Part shown: in pieces, positions 1 to 10,851 of the stretch | Layout of the letters: each line of letters starts with the position of its first letter | Position numbering within the stretch: position 1 is the stretch's first letter | NCBI GenBank assembly: GCA_905147135.1 | Contig: LR990061.1 | Coordinates: 7,850,026-7,914,025 of the forward strand | Reading direction: 5' to 3' | Origin: Blastobasis lacticolella | Taxonomy: Eukaryota; Arthropoda; Insecta; Lepidoptera; Blastobasidae | DNA length: 64,000 nt | Program-made: the position numbers and the translations under genes | Notes under the pieces: model-generated | The model's database searches: none | What the model was told of the DNA's origin: nothing | The model's input: the letters and a program-made list of their open reading frames with translations, nothing else

Positions 1-57
1 TTGAGATGGGTTGTTTGAATTTGTACAAATATAGGTATACAGTCATCATCAGACGAT

Positions 58-142
58 CTGCGGGGCTCTCTCGGTGGACAACTGACTTTGACATAAAATA
101 ATCAAGCACCAGTCTAATTTGGTAGACGGTATAGCCAGTGGC
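58..142 (+). repeat. TIR element A, truncated copy
   Basis: Begins with CTGCGGGGCT and carries the element-A interior (TTTGACATAAA, then TAATTTGGTAGACGGTATAGCC), but stops at AGTGGC where S1 sequence begins. The right inverted repeat is absent. The bases just before it (CAGACGAT) also precede the next element-A copy at 330, so the two probably arose by a local duplication. Confidence 0.6.
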
Positions 143-320
143 AAAAGTGTAATCATGATCCAATCTGTCAGGATCCCCTGGTAGCAGGGTCATGGAGGTC
201 AGATGGCAGTCGCTCTACTGTAATTACCTGACCTGCCAAATCCTGGATCATGGTTAAGGCTAACCCCGTGCCCTCGTGCGCGAGAGCACAACCGGGACAT
301 TAACGCCAAGATGATGATGA
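143..320 (+). mobile_element. SINE S1, 3' part
   Basis: Contains the S1 body (CATGATCCAATCTG, TGGAGGTCAGATGGCAGTCG, CTGCCAAATCCTGGATCATGG) and the shared tail (CCCTCGTGCGCGAGAGCACA, ACCGGGACATTAACGCC, AAGATGATGATGA). The tRNA-like head is missing, which is usual for 5'-truncated SINE copies. It lies between two copies of TIR element A. Confidence 0.7.
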
Positions 321-329
321 TCAGACGAT

Positions 330-461
330 CTGCGGGGCTATCTCAATGGACAAGTGACTTTGACATAAATTTGGTAGACGCTATAGCTAGTGGCCAACGA
401 AGATGATGTAGTGTAGAATGTCAAATTCAGTTGCCAACTGAGTTAGACAATAGCCCTGCGG
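330..461 (+). repeat. TIR element A, short complete copy
   Basis: The left end CTGCGGGGCTATCTC and the right end TAGCCCTGCGGAG form imperfect terminal inverted repeats. Inside them GACTTTGACAT on the left faces ATGTCAAATTCAGTTG on the right. The interior is shortened relative to the copy at 42.67 kb. No coding capacity; read as a non-autonomous TIR element (MITE). Confidence 0.65.
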
Positions 462-608
462 AGTGGTTCAGTTGGTTAACATGCCGGTCAGAAATTGAAA
501 TAATGAATTTTTATTATCTGTTGCGGTTAGTATCCATTTATCAGTTTTCTGGCACCCATAATACAAGCTTTGCTTACTTTTGGGGCTAGATGGCGCTGTG
601 TGAATTGT
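462..608 (+). mobile_element. SINE S2 (tRNA-Gly-derived) with internal deletion
   Basis: Starts with the tRNA-like A-box region (GTGGTTCAGTTGGTTAACAT, GCCGGTC), jumps to AGAAATTGAAATAATGAAT, and ends with the S2 3' part (AAGCTTTGCTTACTTTTGGG, then GCTAGATGGCGCTGTGTGAA). Compared with the fuller copy at 47.39-47.63 kb, the anticodon arm and B box are deleted. The deletion removes the RNA polymerase III B box, so this copy should be transcriptionally dead. Confidence 0.65.
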
Positions 609-844
609 CCAAGCATATTTTTGTTATTTATCATCCTAGCTGCCAATCCCGGCTTCTACCAAGGTCTACTTACACACTTCCTTCTCCAATTCGTCCAGCT
701 ATAGTAGTTAAAAGCTATAATTATTGCACTTATATGAACATAATACAACTTGTAAGGTATCACCTTAATCATGCACTACGTTATCACACATAAAAAAGGG
801 TAAAATAAAAAAATAGTATTTCGGGAAATGAATGACATGATTAA

Positions 845-1043
845 ATATTTACATAGTTAAAACAAAGTCGCTTTCCGCCGTCTGTTCCTTGTATATATGT
901 ACGCGTATGATGTTTTAAACTACGCAACGGATTTTAAAGCGGTTTTCAACAATATATATACTGTTTCAAGACTAAGGTACGAAGAACAAAAGGGTACGTA
1001 GGGGTAGGACGCCAAGCGAACGAAGTCGCGCCGGTTCCACTAG
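845..1043 (+). mobile_element. Helitron-like element H
   Basis: Carries the family core (AACAAAGTCGCTTTCCGCC, CGCAACGGATTTTAAAGCGG) and ends CCGGTTCCACTAG followed by T, matching the CTAG|T 3' terminus of Helitrons. The 5' end is degenerate (TTTACATAGTTAAAAC). It lacks Rep/helicase coding and so is non-autonomous. Related copies lie at 10337-10579, 12652-12822 and 13190-13368. Confidence 0.6.
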
Positions 1044-1334
1044 TACGAAATAAATGTCAGTACAATATAACTTAAATGTCAAAACCATTCAAAATAGGAT
1101 TCAATACAATTTTATGTCAATCTATACATAGGAAATGTCAAATTGAACGAGGTAGCGCCGGGTCCACTAGTACGAAATAAATGTCAGTACAATATAACAT
1201 AAATGTCAATACCATTCAAAATAGGTAGATACGTTTTTTTCAATTTTAGACTATCCAGGCATTCAACGTCTACGTCGTTTTTACGTCAATTCAATACAAT
1301 TTTATGTCAATCTATACATAGGAAATGTCAAATT
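1018..1334 (+). repeat. Tandem duplication that includes a Helitron-like 3' end
   Basis: Unit 1 is 1018-1144 (127 bp) and unit 2 is 1145-1334 (190 bp). Both start GAACGA, contain GGTCCACTAGTACGAAATAA (unit 1 has GGTTCC) and end GGAAATGTCAAATT. Unit 2 has about 63 extra bases in its middle (around 1226-1288), or unit 1 lost them. Apart from that block the units differ by only a few substitutions. Confidence 0.75.
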
Positions 1335-1707
1335 GCACAATGACACTAAAATTACAGACAATCAAATAATGAGAACCAATAATAACCCAATTTACATGGG
1401 CATTTGATTGAAAAAATAAAGCCACTAAAATATCTTTTATCGCAGCAGTAAAATTCCGGGGCTCTTTATACTAAAAAGGACTACAAAATAAATCTTTAGA
1501 GCATTTCGTTTGTAATCTTAAATGGGTCCTTTATTTTAGGACAAGGTACCTAATGTTCGGACCCAAAATTCCTGTATGAAGTTAACATCGAAGAGACTCG
1601 TGTGGAATTTTAAAACATTAGGCACGTTTTATACATAAAATCAGCTATTAGTTTCAAATGGCTTTTTTATTGTATAGCTATAATATCGTCACGGCGTATC
1701 TTTACTG

Positions 1708-1935
1708 AGGGCGGCACTGGTCTAGTGGCAGCTTACGAGACCGATAACCAAGGTTAAGCAACGCTCGCAATGTCCGGGAACTGGACGGGTGACCGTTTCG
1801 TACTTTGAGGTTAGTCGAACTTTAGTGCCGCAACGAGCTCATCACTCGTTGTGAGCCTCCTAATGCTGTTGGCGATCGAGGTTTCGAATAGGATTATGGA
1901 CCCGGGCCCTAGTGCGCGAGAGCACAACCGGGCCA
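1708..1935 (+). mobile_element. 5S rRNA-derived SINE (S5)
   Basis: The head resembles the internal promoter half of 5S rRNA: GGTTAAGCAACGCTCG at about 1752-1767 matches the A-box region and GGACGGGTGACCG at about 1783-1795 matches the C-box region. The tail at 1896-1934 (GGACCCGGGCCCTAGTGCGC, GAGAGCACAACCGGGCC) is the same GC-rich tail seen on SINE S1 and on LINE-T at 54.5 kb. 5S-derived SINEs (the SINE3 class) are established in other animals; assigning this copy to that class is my inference from the boxes plus the tail. Confidence 0.55.
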
Positions 1936-4900
1936 TCCGCAATATGCGCACCCGCAGTTGCTTGCGCCCTGAAAAGGACACTGAGTTTTCACACACACTT
2001 CCGTATTCACATCCATTATTTGTCTAAGTAAAGTAGCGTGCGTCGTTTGCATTGTGATTGACAAGTGAGCGCACTGTGATTGGCCAAATTCGTTCATTTT
2101 GACGAACATATAGTCCCGACCGCCATTTAAGTATTGTCAGTTGAACCAGAGAGAACGTTCGTGCGCTGTAAGACCTCATAGTAACTTTTCCTATAGGTAC
2201 GGCACGCTTGAGGACAAACAAATTTTCTATGACTAGGAAACATATTGGCCCCGATTTCCCCTCAAAAAGCGGCGACATGTCGCGACAGCGCAAATGCCTA
2301 AGCAACCACATTACCTCTAATGAATGTACTACACTAATCCTTAAACTTACTTTACGTTTAAGTAGAAAAACACGAAAATAGAGCATGACAACGGTAATTA
2401 TCTATTACCTACAGACTTCTTAAGAAGAATCTGAATTATTTAAATTACTCAGTCTATTTAAATTTTTATGGATAATACACATCGTTATCGTGCATTACTT
2501 CTATATTCTGCTATTTGAACGTAGTTTACTCGAACTAGAAAAAAATTGTAAACAGTTATCATAGAATATTTAATTAAAGTATATGGGGTATAAAGTGTTT
2601 TACAGGCAACCAAATAATTGTAATAAAAAGAACATGATAATAAACCCATTACATAATGCAATTTAAATTTTCTAAGGATTTTTTCCATTTTCACAAAATC
2701 CACTACTAAACTGTACTAAACATATCACAGCATTAAGTATTTTTTTCTGTTCTATCCGCATTTAATGGCTATGTGTAATGCGTCGATGGATTCGTGGATA
2801 TACATGTGTAAAAAAACCGCTAGCATTAATTGAAACCCCATATTCTACTCATGAAACTGAACAACTTTCCCCAAGAAACATACCCGCGGAAATGACTTCA
2901 TAATTTACCTCCTTAAAAATTGTACCACTTTTGTTGTTGTAGAATTCTTTAACGATTTAACACATTTACAAGTTTTTATTGATATGTTGACTGCTTTGAA
3001 GCTACATTACATAACGATATTATTGTTATTAATTAATTTGTATACTCATCTGTTATCTATTTTTATCTATAATAATATTACTTCCGCGAAAACAAGATCA
3101 ACGGCATTATGCCGCTGGTGCAAAGTCACATCGTGCGCATATATGTAAGACTGCCAAATAACAAATAAGCAGATGGCTCGCATTGAATTTGATTGAACAT
3201 ACCAACTAATCATGGCCGTTTAATAATGCAGCAATAAACACTTAAATATTTATTGGAAATGCTAAAAATATAAGTTTCACAAGTGATACATGATATTTTT
3301 TATACTTTACGGAAAAAAGATACTCCATTCTTGTTTTTGGTTACTGTTTATCGGAATTAGTGCATGTGTTTCCTACGCAATTCGGCATTCTTAGATTGTA
3401 AAGTAACGACCATTCGTATACGTGGCCAAAACGTCACTGAGACGTAGTTGGAGCGCAATTGCAGTTTACGCTCCAATGACATAGAGCTATTTCCTTTGGT
3501 CAATGAACTGGTCCTTTATGTAGAAGTCATTGCTACCACACAAACTTTTTACGCATATTTGTACACATCTTGACACATATCTGTGACCGGCATTGCACAA
3601 TATTATTCCGTTTTACACGACCAAGCCTCCAAAGCGATCACAACACCGTCTCATCATTTCGATCCCAACTGTAATCGGAATCGGGGCCCGAGCTGACCGA
3701 ATCTCGTACCAAGATTAACCGACTTTTAATAATGCGCTACAAAAGGAAAACAAGCGGTCAGAGATAAGGCTCCATTAACACGGCTGGTTAATATGAAGAG
3801 ACGCGCCGATAAATCGACCGGGAAATAGGCGCCTGTCTTTTAAACTTGGCGCATCTATTTAATGAACTATAGGGCTAATTGGGATGTATTGTGTGAATCA
3901 TACAATTGTATGAAACATACCTTGAACTATTGAAACGGTACCTAATGCAAAAACATTGTGATCATAAACTTAAAGATTCTAAGGACAGACAAATCCATAA
4001 TGCATTAATGGCTGTCAGTCCGCCATTTGTATTTTATGTGTAATAACGTTTTATAAATAAATAATGCACTTGAATTCTTTCTTCATATTACAATCATAGA
4101 ATGCAGCAAACATATTTTACATTGCGCTCGTTATTTTTAAAATTATGAAATAATATAGCTAATATTTATAATAATATAATAATAATTGTATGAGTGAAAT
4201 CTGTTAGTTTTACAAACAATCACGAAACACAAAATAACCTCCCAAACAGTAGATCACAGCCCGACACTGGCCGGCTGGTTTTCTTCTTTTTTATTCTTTT
4301 TTTCGGTGTACTCTGAATATACAGCCAGTGGTGTGGCGCCATTGATATCGAGCACGCGTTATCGAGTTCGTACACAAACATCGTATGTCCATTAGAATGG
4401 TCGGGGGCATTCGGGTGTAATCGGCGCGGGGGGCAGGGGCCGCCACCAACAAAGCGCACTCCATCGCCAATTTTGAATTCGGAACGGTTTATTGCCGACA
4501 TGATCGGCGTTAGTAGGTATGTTAGTCTTTGTTGTAGTTTTTGTTAGGAGTAATGCTAGGAATATAATAGAATAGACTATAATAACAAAAATAAATTAGA
4601 AATTAACTGCATTTAATTATCACGATATCTCTGCTGTAGGTCTGTCTTATGGAATTTTTTATAGAAATAAGTTGGCCTGGTTGTCTGTTATATATATTAT
4701 GTCATAAAGTTTTATGACAATCTTGTGTACAATAAATGGTTAAATAAAATAAATAACAAAAATATAGTCTCTAGGTTGTCTGTAGATTTTCACTGTCATT
4801 TTCAGAATTTCTTGCGTAATGTTTATATGACTAATTTTTGCATATTATATCTACATGAGAAAAGCCATGAACACCTGTGCAAAGCAGGAGCGGGTCGCTA

Positions 4901-5944
4901 ATACTGAAATTCAATCTTCTGAAGTTTTATAACATAATTTCCGTAATACTGGTAGAAAACAATTTTAATTAAGATAGAATTTTGATTTGTTTTATGACAG
5001 CTGGCTAACATTAAACACACGTATAACGCAAAAATAGTCATGCGGGATGCTCTGCAGATAAATCTGAGTTGGATTCCCAGACGGATAAAACATCAAATGA
5101 CAAAATTATATTTCTGTACTGAGATCCTATCGGTTATCTATCCGTGGCATCCATAACTAAGGTACTTAATTCTGTTTTATTAATTCATCCCTTTTGCTCG
5201 ACCAAAACAATCCTTTCTATCAGCATTTCAAATTAAATAGACTCCAGTGTTACTATTCCATGTGTCATCTAACAGAGATAATGGCTCGATGTAATGAAAA
5301 GCTTTTATCTATGACAAATGGATCTGGATTATCTGACGGACAGACAGAAGGACGAATGGTTGGATATAAATACACCGGCGCTACCGAAATTGTATACTTT
5401 GGAGATAAACTTTGATTTTATAGTGAATTTGAGAAAGGATATTTTTAATTACCGGTGACTGTTTGAGACTGTGGTTCCTGTTTATATAAGCTGTATCAAA
5501 AATGTTAAAAAATATATTTCTATTTTCTTTATTGTTATCTAGCCCCATATCTTCACCGGAATATGAGACAATTCCCAAACTTTCAATTCAGTGAAATAAA
5601 TTAAAATTTAAGGTGCCATCCATAACTTTGCGTTTAAATCCAAGCAAAAGTGCTGCCACTTTAGGAAAAAAAAATTTTTGTATCCAGAACAATTATAAAA
5701 ATAGCAATAAACTACTTTTAAATAGCGAAGGTTTAACAAACACTAAGTATTTTAAGTTATATTAAAAACGGCCGCTTTTAGCTGGAATTAAAATTATAGC
5801 TCTTCTGAGACAGTATCTATGAAAACATTGTTAATTAAAAATAGTTTATTGCAATTTCTAGACATTTATTTTGGGCAGTTTATTGATAATTATTGTGGTT
5901 AGCGAGAATTGACTTTTTCCCAAAAGTGAATAGTAGTAGGAAGT
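1936..5944. other. AT-rich interval without a recognisable gene
   Basis: No exon, RNA gene or long ORF that I can defend. A stretch around 2040-2180 has two ATTG boxes and a TCAGTT initiator-like motif followed by GAACGTTCGTG, but no linked transcript is visible. A 93-codon minus-strand ORF at 4220-4501 is noted separately. At about 4878-4902 a short remnant resembling a Helitron-like 3' end (GGAGCGGGTCGCTA) is present. The rest is unannotated intergenic or intronic DNA. Confidence 0.4.
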
Positions 5945-6047
5945 AAAGGCCTTGCCACATACAAAGCTCGGCGCGAGCGCCGCGCGATGGTTGCCTAGCA
6001 AATAACGCGCCGCGCTCGCGCCGAGCTTTGTATGTGGCAAGGCCTTA
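5945..6047. repeat. Near-perfect 103-bp palindrome (foldback)
   Basis: Arms of about 41 bp, AAGGCCTTGCCACATACAAA then GCTCGGCGCGAGCGCCGCGC on the left and the reverse complement on the right, differ at about one position. They enclose a loop of roughly 19 bp (GATGGTTGCCTAGCAAATA). The arms are very GC-rich in AT-rich surroundings and abut an S1 copy on the right. It could be a short foldback TIR element. No ORF. Confidence 0.85.
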
Positions 6048-6180
6048 AGATGTTCAAGTTTCATCACGATATTTCCCCATATCTTAGACGCATCGGTTAG
6101 TATCCGACTAACGTACTGGCGGCATTGAGGCTCGAACCCGTGACCGCTCGCTTACGAGTCGAACCCCATTGACGCTCCTA
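6048..6180 (-). mobile_element. SINE S1, 5' part, minus strand
   Basis: Read on the minus strand it begins with a tRNA-like head (AGCGTCAATGGGG, CTCGTAAGCGAGC, B box GGGTTCGAGCCTC), then passes through CTAACCGATGC into GATGAAAC. The 3' half and the shared tail are absent. It directly joins the palindrome at 5945-6047. Confidence 0.65.
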
Positions 6181-6503
6181 ACCTACCAAAAATAATATTT
6201 AAAGAAAATATAGTTGCAAAAACAGCTCCACAACGGTACTTCGACAATACCGAACACCGATTTCCTTGCCCCAGTCAAGCAGGACGCGTCATACTTCACT
6301 AGTACAAATGTACTTTTAATGTTCCAAAGACATCAGTGTCAATTTATCACTAGGCAACAATTTCAACTACCAACACTAGTTCTTTTTTAATAATAGCTTT
6401 CTCTCACTGTATTGTAAGTAATAGCCTAATTATCAATTCAAATCGAAGAACAATGGACGCATACGTTACGTTCCACACCTATTATACATTAATACCTTAT
6501 CAG

Positions 6504-6601
6504 TATCGATAAAGAGGGGACATACTCATAAATCGAATCGATAAAAACATATCGATACTTGCGTAACTCACTCGGCTGTGTAATCGATTGTGTTATAAAA
6601 G
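6504..6601 (+). promoter_or_regulatory. Promoter-like cluster: two TATCGATA motifs and a TATA box
   Basis: TATCGATA occurs at 6504-6511 and 6550-6557, with a further ATCGAT at about 6534-6541 and another near 6583. TATAAAAG follows at 6594-6601. TATCGATA is the DRE motif bound by DREF in insects, established for Drosophila promoters. No coding exon is evident immediately downstream; an ATG at 6618 opens a frame of only about 30 codons. This could be a 5' UTR exon promoter or chance. Confidence 0.25.
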
Positions 6602-9063
6602 CGATTCGCGATTTAAAATGTCATCACAAATGTGTTCGTGGTCGGCAATTAAGATTTTAGAAAGTTTGATGCATTGGTGCTTTTTACGGGTTCAAGTTTT
6701 ACGAATGTTTTGGTAAATTCTTGCTAATATTGTGTTTAGTGTTATTTAATACCTTTTTAGCCTGATTTTGAATAGAGACGAACAAAAGAAAACAGACAGA
6801 GAAAATACTTTAATGGCGGCTTGCACCAAATTCATAAATTTATGCTAATATTTCAACAGAAAAACTTCATACAAAAAAGAATTTGGTGCAACCTTAGATA
6901 CCATTTAGGGATCATTTTCAGGGTGAATAAATAAGTTATTTTAAATCGTAGTGTCATATTTTGGCCATCGGCTACTCTAGTCAAGTAATAGGTGCTAACA
7001 ACGCCATGTAACAATAGTTTTTTTAAGAAAATCGAAAATTTGGTTTAGGTAATTCCCGGGCTGGCTTCTACTTGGGTTAGCGTATAAGTCTCGCTATCCA
7101 GCGGGGCAACGTAGCCAGTTCTGGGCAATTTTCCGCAATTTAGGGACATTGGTCCAATTTTTTTCCTTTAATATTAGTAAGTTTTTTAGTTATTATAGGT
7201 GGTGGTATAGCGGGTGGTAAGGATCTTAATTTAATTGTTGTGGAATTTTGCTTTGATTTTCTTTGATAAGATAAATATTAATTCAGTGTTTTGTTGTTCT
7301 ACGCCAAGTGTCTCATATCCGTCCAAAGAGCCGTAGCCAACAGACGCTCTTATCATTTGTCAACAACTTTGGTCTAAGCGCCGAACAGAGGTCGTTCGCC
7401 ACGGCTAGTTAGCCAGCGCGTGGCACCAAGCAGTTTGTCCCAGCCCGTCCAATCGTCGAACGGCGGGGCGCGGTTAAGTGTGCACCGCGTATAAACGCTA
7501 TGTATAAACACAGGCGGCAACGGGGCCCACAGAGGGACTTGAATATTACATGAGCGACACAACTCGGCAGTTTGAAGTATAAATTATTAACCACGACGGA
7601 AAAGAAGCGCGATGCCGCCCACATTCCGCCAAATACCGGGACCAATTCGGACTCTTTACATGTATTGTTACCGTTTGCGAGGTTTATTGCCCATCGTTGT
7701 GACTTTTACGGCTCCGGAACGCAAGAGGTTATCTTCATTTGTTGTTTTTTTAATCGTGTGTTTTTATAGATGCGGTGCATCGGGACGTTTTCGGACTAAG
7801 GATTGAGACTCAAACTGCCATATCTTGTTGTATAATATAATCTTTCAATCAGTTTCATTTGCTCTTTGTTGGCCTTAAATTTGACAATACATATATGTAT
7901 TTATCCTCACGATTTTTGTAAGCTTCTTATTTGTAAGCCATAAAGTATGGCTGGCAAAATATTTTTTGTCCAAACCACTTAACTGAAAAGGGTAGAGAGA
8001 AGTCGCCTTCAATGTGACACTGAAGGCTCACAAACGTGCAATATTGATTGGGCCACAACTATCGGTAACAAGGGTCCAATCACGGCAAACACAAAAGGGG
8101 TTTCAGTCTAAAAGCGCTATAAAAGTGAAGGCCCAACCTCGATCGATCCGAGCCCATCAACCGAGCATCGAGCCCGATGGAAGCAATTCCAACAAACTAT
8201 TTACACATTCTAAAGGTTGTTGGGTGTTACCTGTAAGTCATTTTCGACGAGAATCGATTCCTCGTTACGAACAAATCGAATTGCCTGCGCCCAATGTAAC
8301 ACGTAATGTTGCTCGCTGTAGCCCAAACACGTAGGGGGTCGCTTATTTATTTACCACCCTGCCTCATTTTGCTTGCTGGTAATTCTTTTCTCTTGTATAA
8401 GTGAATATTAAACCTCACAGAATTAGGGGTGCGATTCTAAAATCAGTGGCGCACGAAAAGTGTCCCTTTTAACCTGCCACAGAGTTCCTTTTCCTTTCGC
8501 GTTCGTATGTTTTAATTTCGCAAGCGATCCTTGCCAAGATGCTCTCGATGCTGAATCGAGACGTACTTCTGCATCTTTGTTTTAGAGCCTATTATCGCTT
8601 GCTTAGATTTGAGGGTGTATAAGTCGTTGTGAGTTGCTGTTTGTCTCATGCCTTTCGGATAATTGTTGGTTGTTGGTTGTCTCTTCAGGAATTAGGGAGC
8701 AAATCCTTTTGCTGATTGATACGGGGGTAGATGGGGAGTGCGTGTTTCTTGGTCGTTAATTTTTATTGCACATCGTATTTCGTCTCTGTCACGTTAGTAG
8801 GGGTAACAGAGGAGGTCCTAATTTCGATTGGTGGCTTACTGGCGATGTGTAAGTACTGTTAGTATCGGACTCGGCTCGTATAAAGCCTGAAGCTCGTATG
8901 ATAAGGATATGCTTCTTGCTTTGCATGGCATTCTGTGGAACTATGATCCAACGCAATCGGATTTTTCCATCAACATTTTTATATATCACTTTGTAAATGC
9001 CGACGCTCCGTCCGCTCCGCATAAACTGGTATCAGTGAAGGCACAGCATAAAGCCATACCATA
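6602..9063. other. Interval with GC-richer patches, no recognised gene
   Basis: Two GC-richer patches, 7370-7810 and 7990-8340, carry overlapping ORFs of 60-106 codons on both strands. None shows a known domain, splice structure or codon pattern that I trust. The + strand frame at 8014-8334 (basic, low complexity) has no recognisable motif. The remainder is AT-rich spacer. Confidence 0.35.
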
Positions 9064-9107
9064 GTCGTTTTGTCTCAGTTACCAAGGGGTAACATAGACA
9101 AAACGAC
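9064..9107. repeat. Short inverted repeat
   Basis: Left arm GTCGTTTTGTCT with TTACC, right arm GGTAA with AGACAAAACGAC, closely spaced. Perfect 12-bp outer arms. Possibly the end-to-end remnant of a small TIR element. Confidence 0.6.
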
Positions 9108-9919
9108 ACCATCCTCTTTCCGCTTCCGCAATTTGACAGCTCTATCAAGCGCGCCATCTATCGGCATTTCAGAGGGGCGGCAACATTGATTAATACTCGA
9201 ACGCCTTACCGAGTCCGTCGATTAAACACTGGCATAAGCGGCTTATAAAATAATCAGTCTGAAATTCGTAATTGGAACCCCCGCCCGCGGGGCTGGCTTA
9301 TTTAAGGGAAGTTTAATTGCGCCCCGCATTATCTAATTATGAACGCGGAGTCTTAACTCGGTAACTGGCTTGTGGGCCCCTAGGGATGGGCTGCGGTATC
9401 GATAAGTTTACTACTTTGTCGTCGACTGTCTTGGAAAGCTGCGAAAAAGGAACTTCGATAGTTTTTTGACAATTCTTATCTTTTGCTTTAGTTTTAGCAA
9501 ACGTATCGTAATGGCAACCCTGAACATAATACTATGGCACAGAATAGCAATTAGTCGAAGTGAGAAGCCCGGGTGGAAAGCCAGAGGCGATGGGAAAAAA
9601 TAAGGAAGGTAGAAATTTTTTGTTTATAGTTTACTCCATGTACATTTAATTATGTACATTCTTTACTAGCGTTTTTATGTTTAATAATACATTCGGTATT
9701 TACCTGCCTAAGTATGAATATATATTCTAACAAAAATTGATAATTTTAATTAACATTGATTTAGTATAGCTTATTTCATGTAATCATTACCTCATGTTAA
9801 AAGTGCGTTTCCTGTAGATTGAGCCCTGTCTCTTTTACAAGCCTAAGTACCTACTTCTTAATATATAGGAGGCTCAAGTCGATGACACTGATGCTGTCAT
9901 TACCAACGAAATATAGTTT

Positions 9920-10050
9920 AAGACTTTCGTGATCATTCACTATACTATGATCGCACATGTTTTCGGGTTTATTACCATGACGCATGCAACTGCGTCGAAA
10001 TATCTAGGTAAAAACAATACTAACCCCGATAACATGTGCGATGAAAGTTA
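9920..10050 (+). repeat. Dispersed repeat, copy 1 of 2
   Basis: Shares blocks with the reverse complement of 41890-42000: GATAACATG, AAAACAATACTAA, GCAACTGCGTCGAAATAT and CTTTCGTG. Within this copy the two ends also face each other as inverted GCACATGTT/AACATGTGC, so it is probably a short TIR element. No ORF. Confidence 0.5.
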
Positions 10051-10336
10051 CCAACAAAGCTCAACTCCAATTTATCGATGAAAACTTAAAATTTATCGAT
10101 GAAAATTTAATTGCGGCCGCCCATTACTATCTCTACATTAAACCGTCCTAATAAAGTTCTTGGTACGATAATAGACTTAACGTTTTGTTCAATCATTCAT
10201 TAAGGGTTCCCAGTCTAGCTTGAGCTCTCGCCTCTCATTGGATAACTCCCTTTTGATTAACCACGGTACTTTGCTACTAAGTATAATTAGGACCGTCTTT
10301 GTGTTTCACAGTTTACCTAATACGATATATAAAAAA

Positions 10337-10579
10337 CTAGTGGACCCAGGGTTACTTCGTTCACGTGACATCCTACCCCTACCCTACCTCTACCGCTACC
10401 CTACCCTACTTTATACCCATCTACCCTTTTTTCTTGCTTATAAACCCTCCTCTTGAATCACTCTAGCTATTGTTAAAAACTGCATTAAAATCCGTGGCGT
10501 AGTTTAAATGATCTAAGCGTACATAGATACTTAGAGACAGACGGCGTGAAGCGACTTTGTTAGACACTTTGTATATAGA
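10337..10579 (-). mobile_element. Helitron-like element H, minus strand
   Basis: On the minus strand it starts TCTATATAC (right edge near 10579), contains CAAAGTCGCTTCACGCCGTC and the GATTTTAATGCAG segment, has a pyrimidine-patterned CTACCC repeat on the + strand, and ends GGGTCCACTAG next to a T run at 10331-10336. The 5'-TC and CTAG-3' termini fit Helitrons. It is non-coding and therefore non-autonomous. Confidence 0.65.
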
Positions 10580-10851
10580 AAATTAGACTAAAGATTACAT
10601 ATACATAGCTAAATAATCGTAACGTATATAATATAATATTCGGCAACGATTGCACCACTCGTTAGGTGTGTTAGGAACATCAGCAAAGCTTCTATTATGT
10701 AAAACTTTGATGTTTTATGATTTATTTTGATAGAGACCATTCTGTGGGTATGATCACTTATAGCTTTTAAAGTAGGTATGAGAATGAAATAATTATAATA
10801 AATTAGTGATATGAAGGGGACAGATAGTTTAGCATTCTTTTAACGGACCTG

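Noticed and set aside
1741..1800. 5S rRNA gene
   Set aside because: Only the internal promoter half resembles 5S rRNA; the 5' and 3' stem sequences are absent and a LINE-type tail follows, so it is listed as a 5S-derived element.
2024..2386. 120-codon minus ORF and a possible LTR-type promoter at 2040-2180
   Set aside because: The promoter-like motifs are individually weak, no LTR limits or second copy are visible, and the ORF shows no motif.
7374..7806. Cluster of overlapping ORFs on both strands in a GC-richer patch
   Set aside because: Frames overlap on both strands and none has a recognisable motif; GC richness alone explains the lack of stops. No homeodomain signature was found here for C15.
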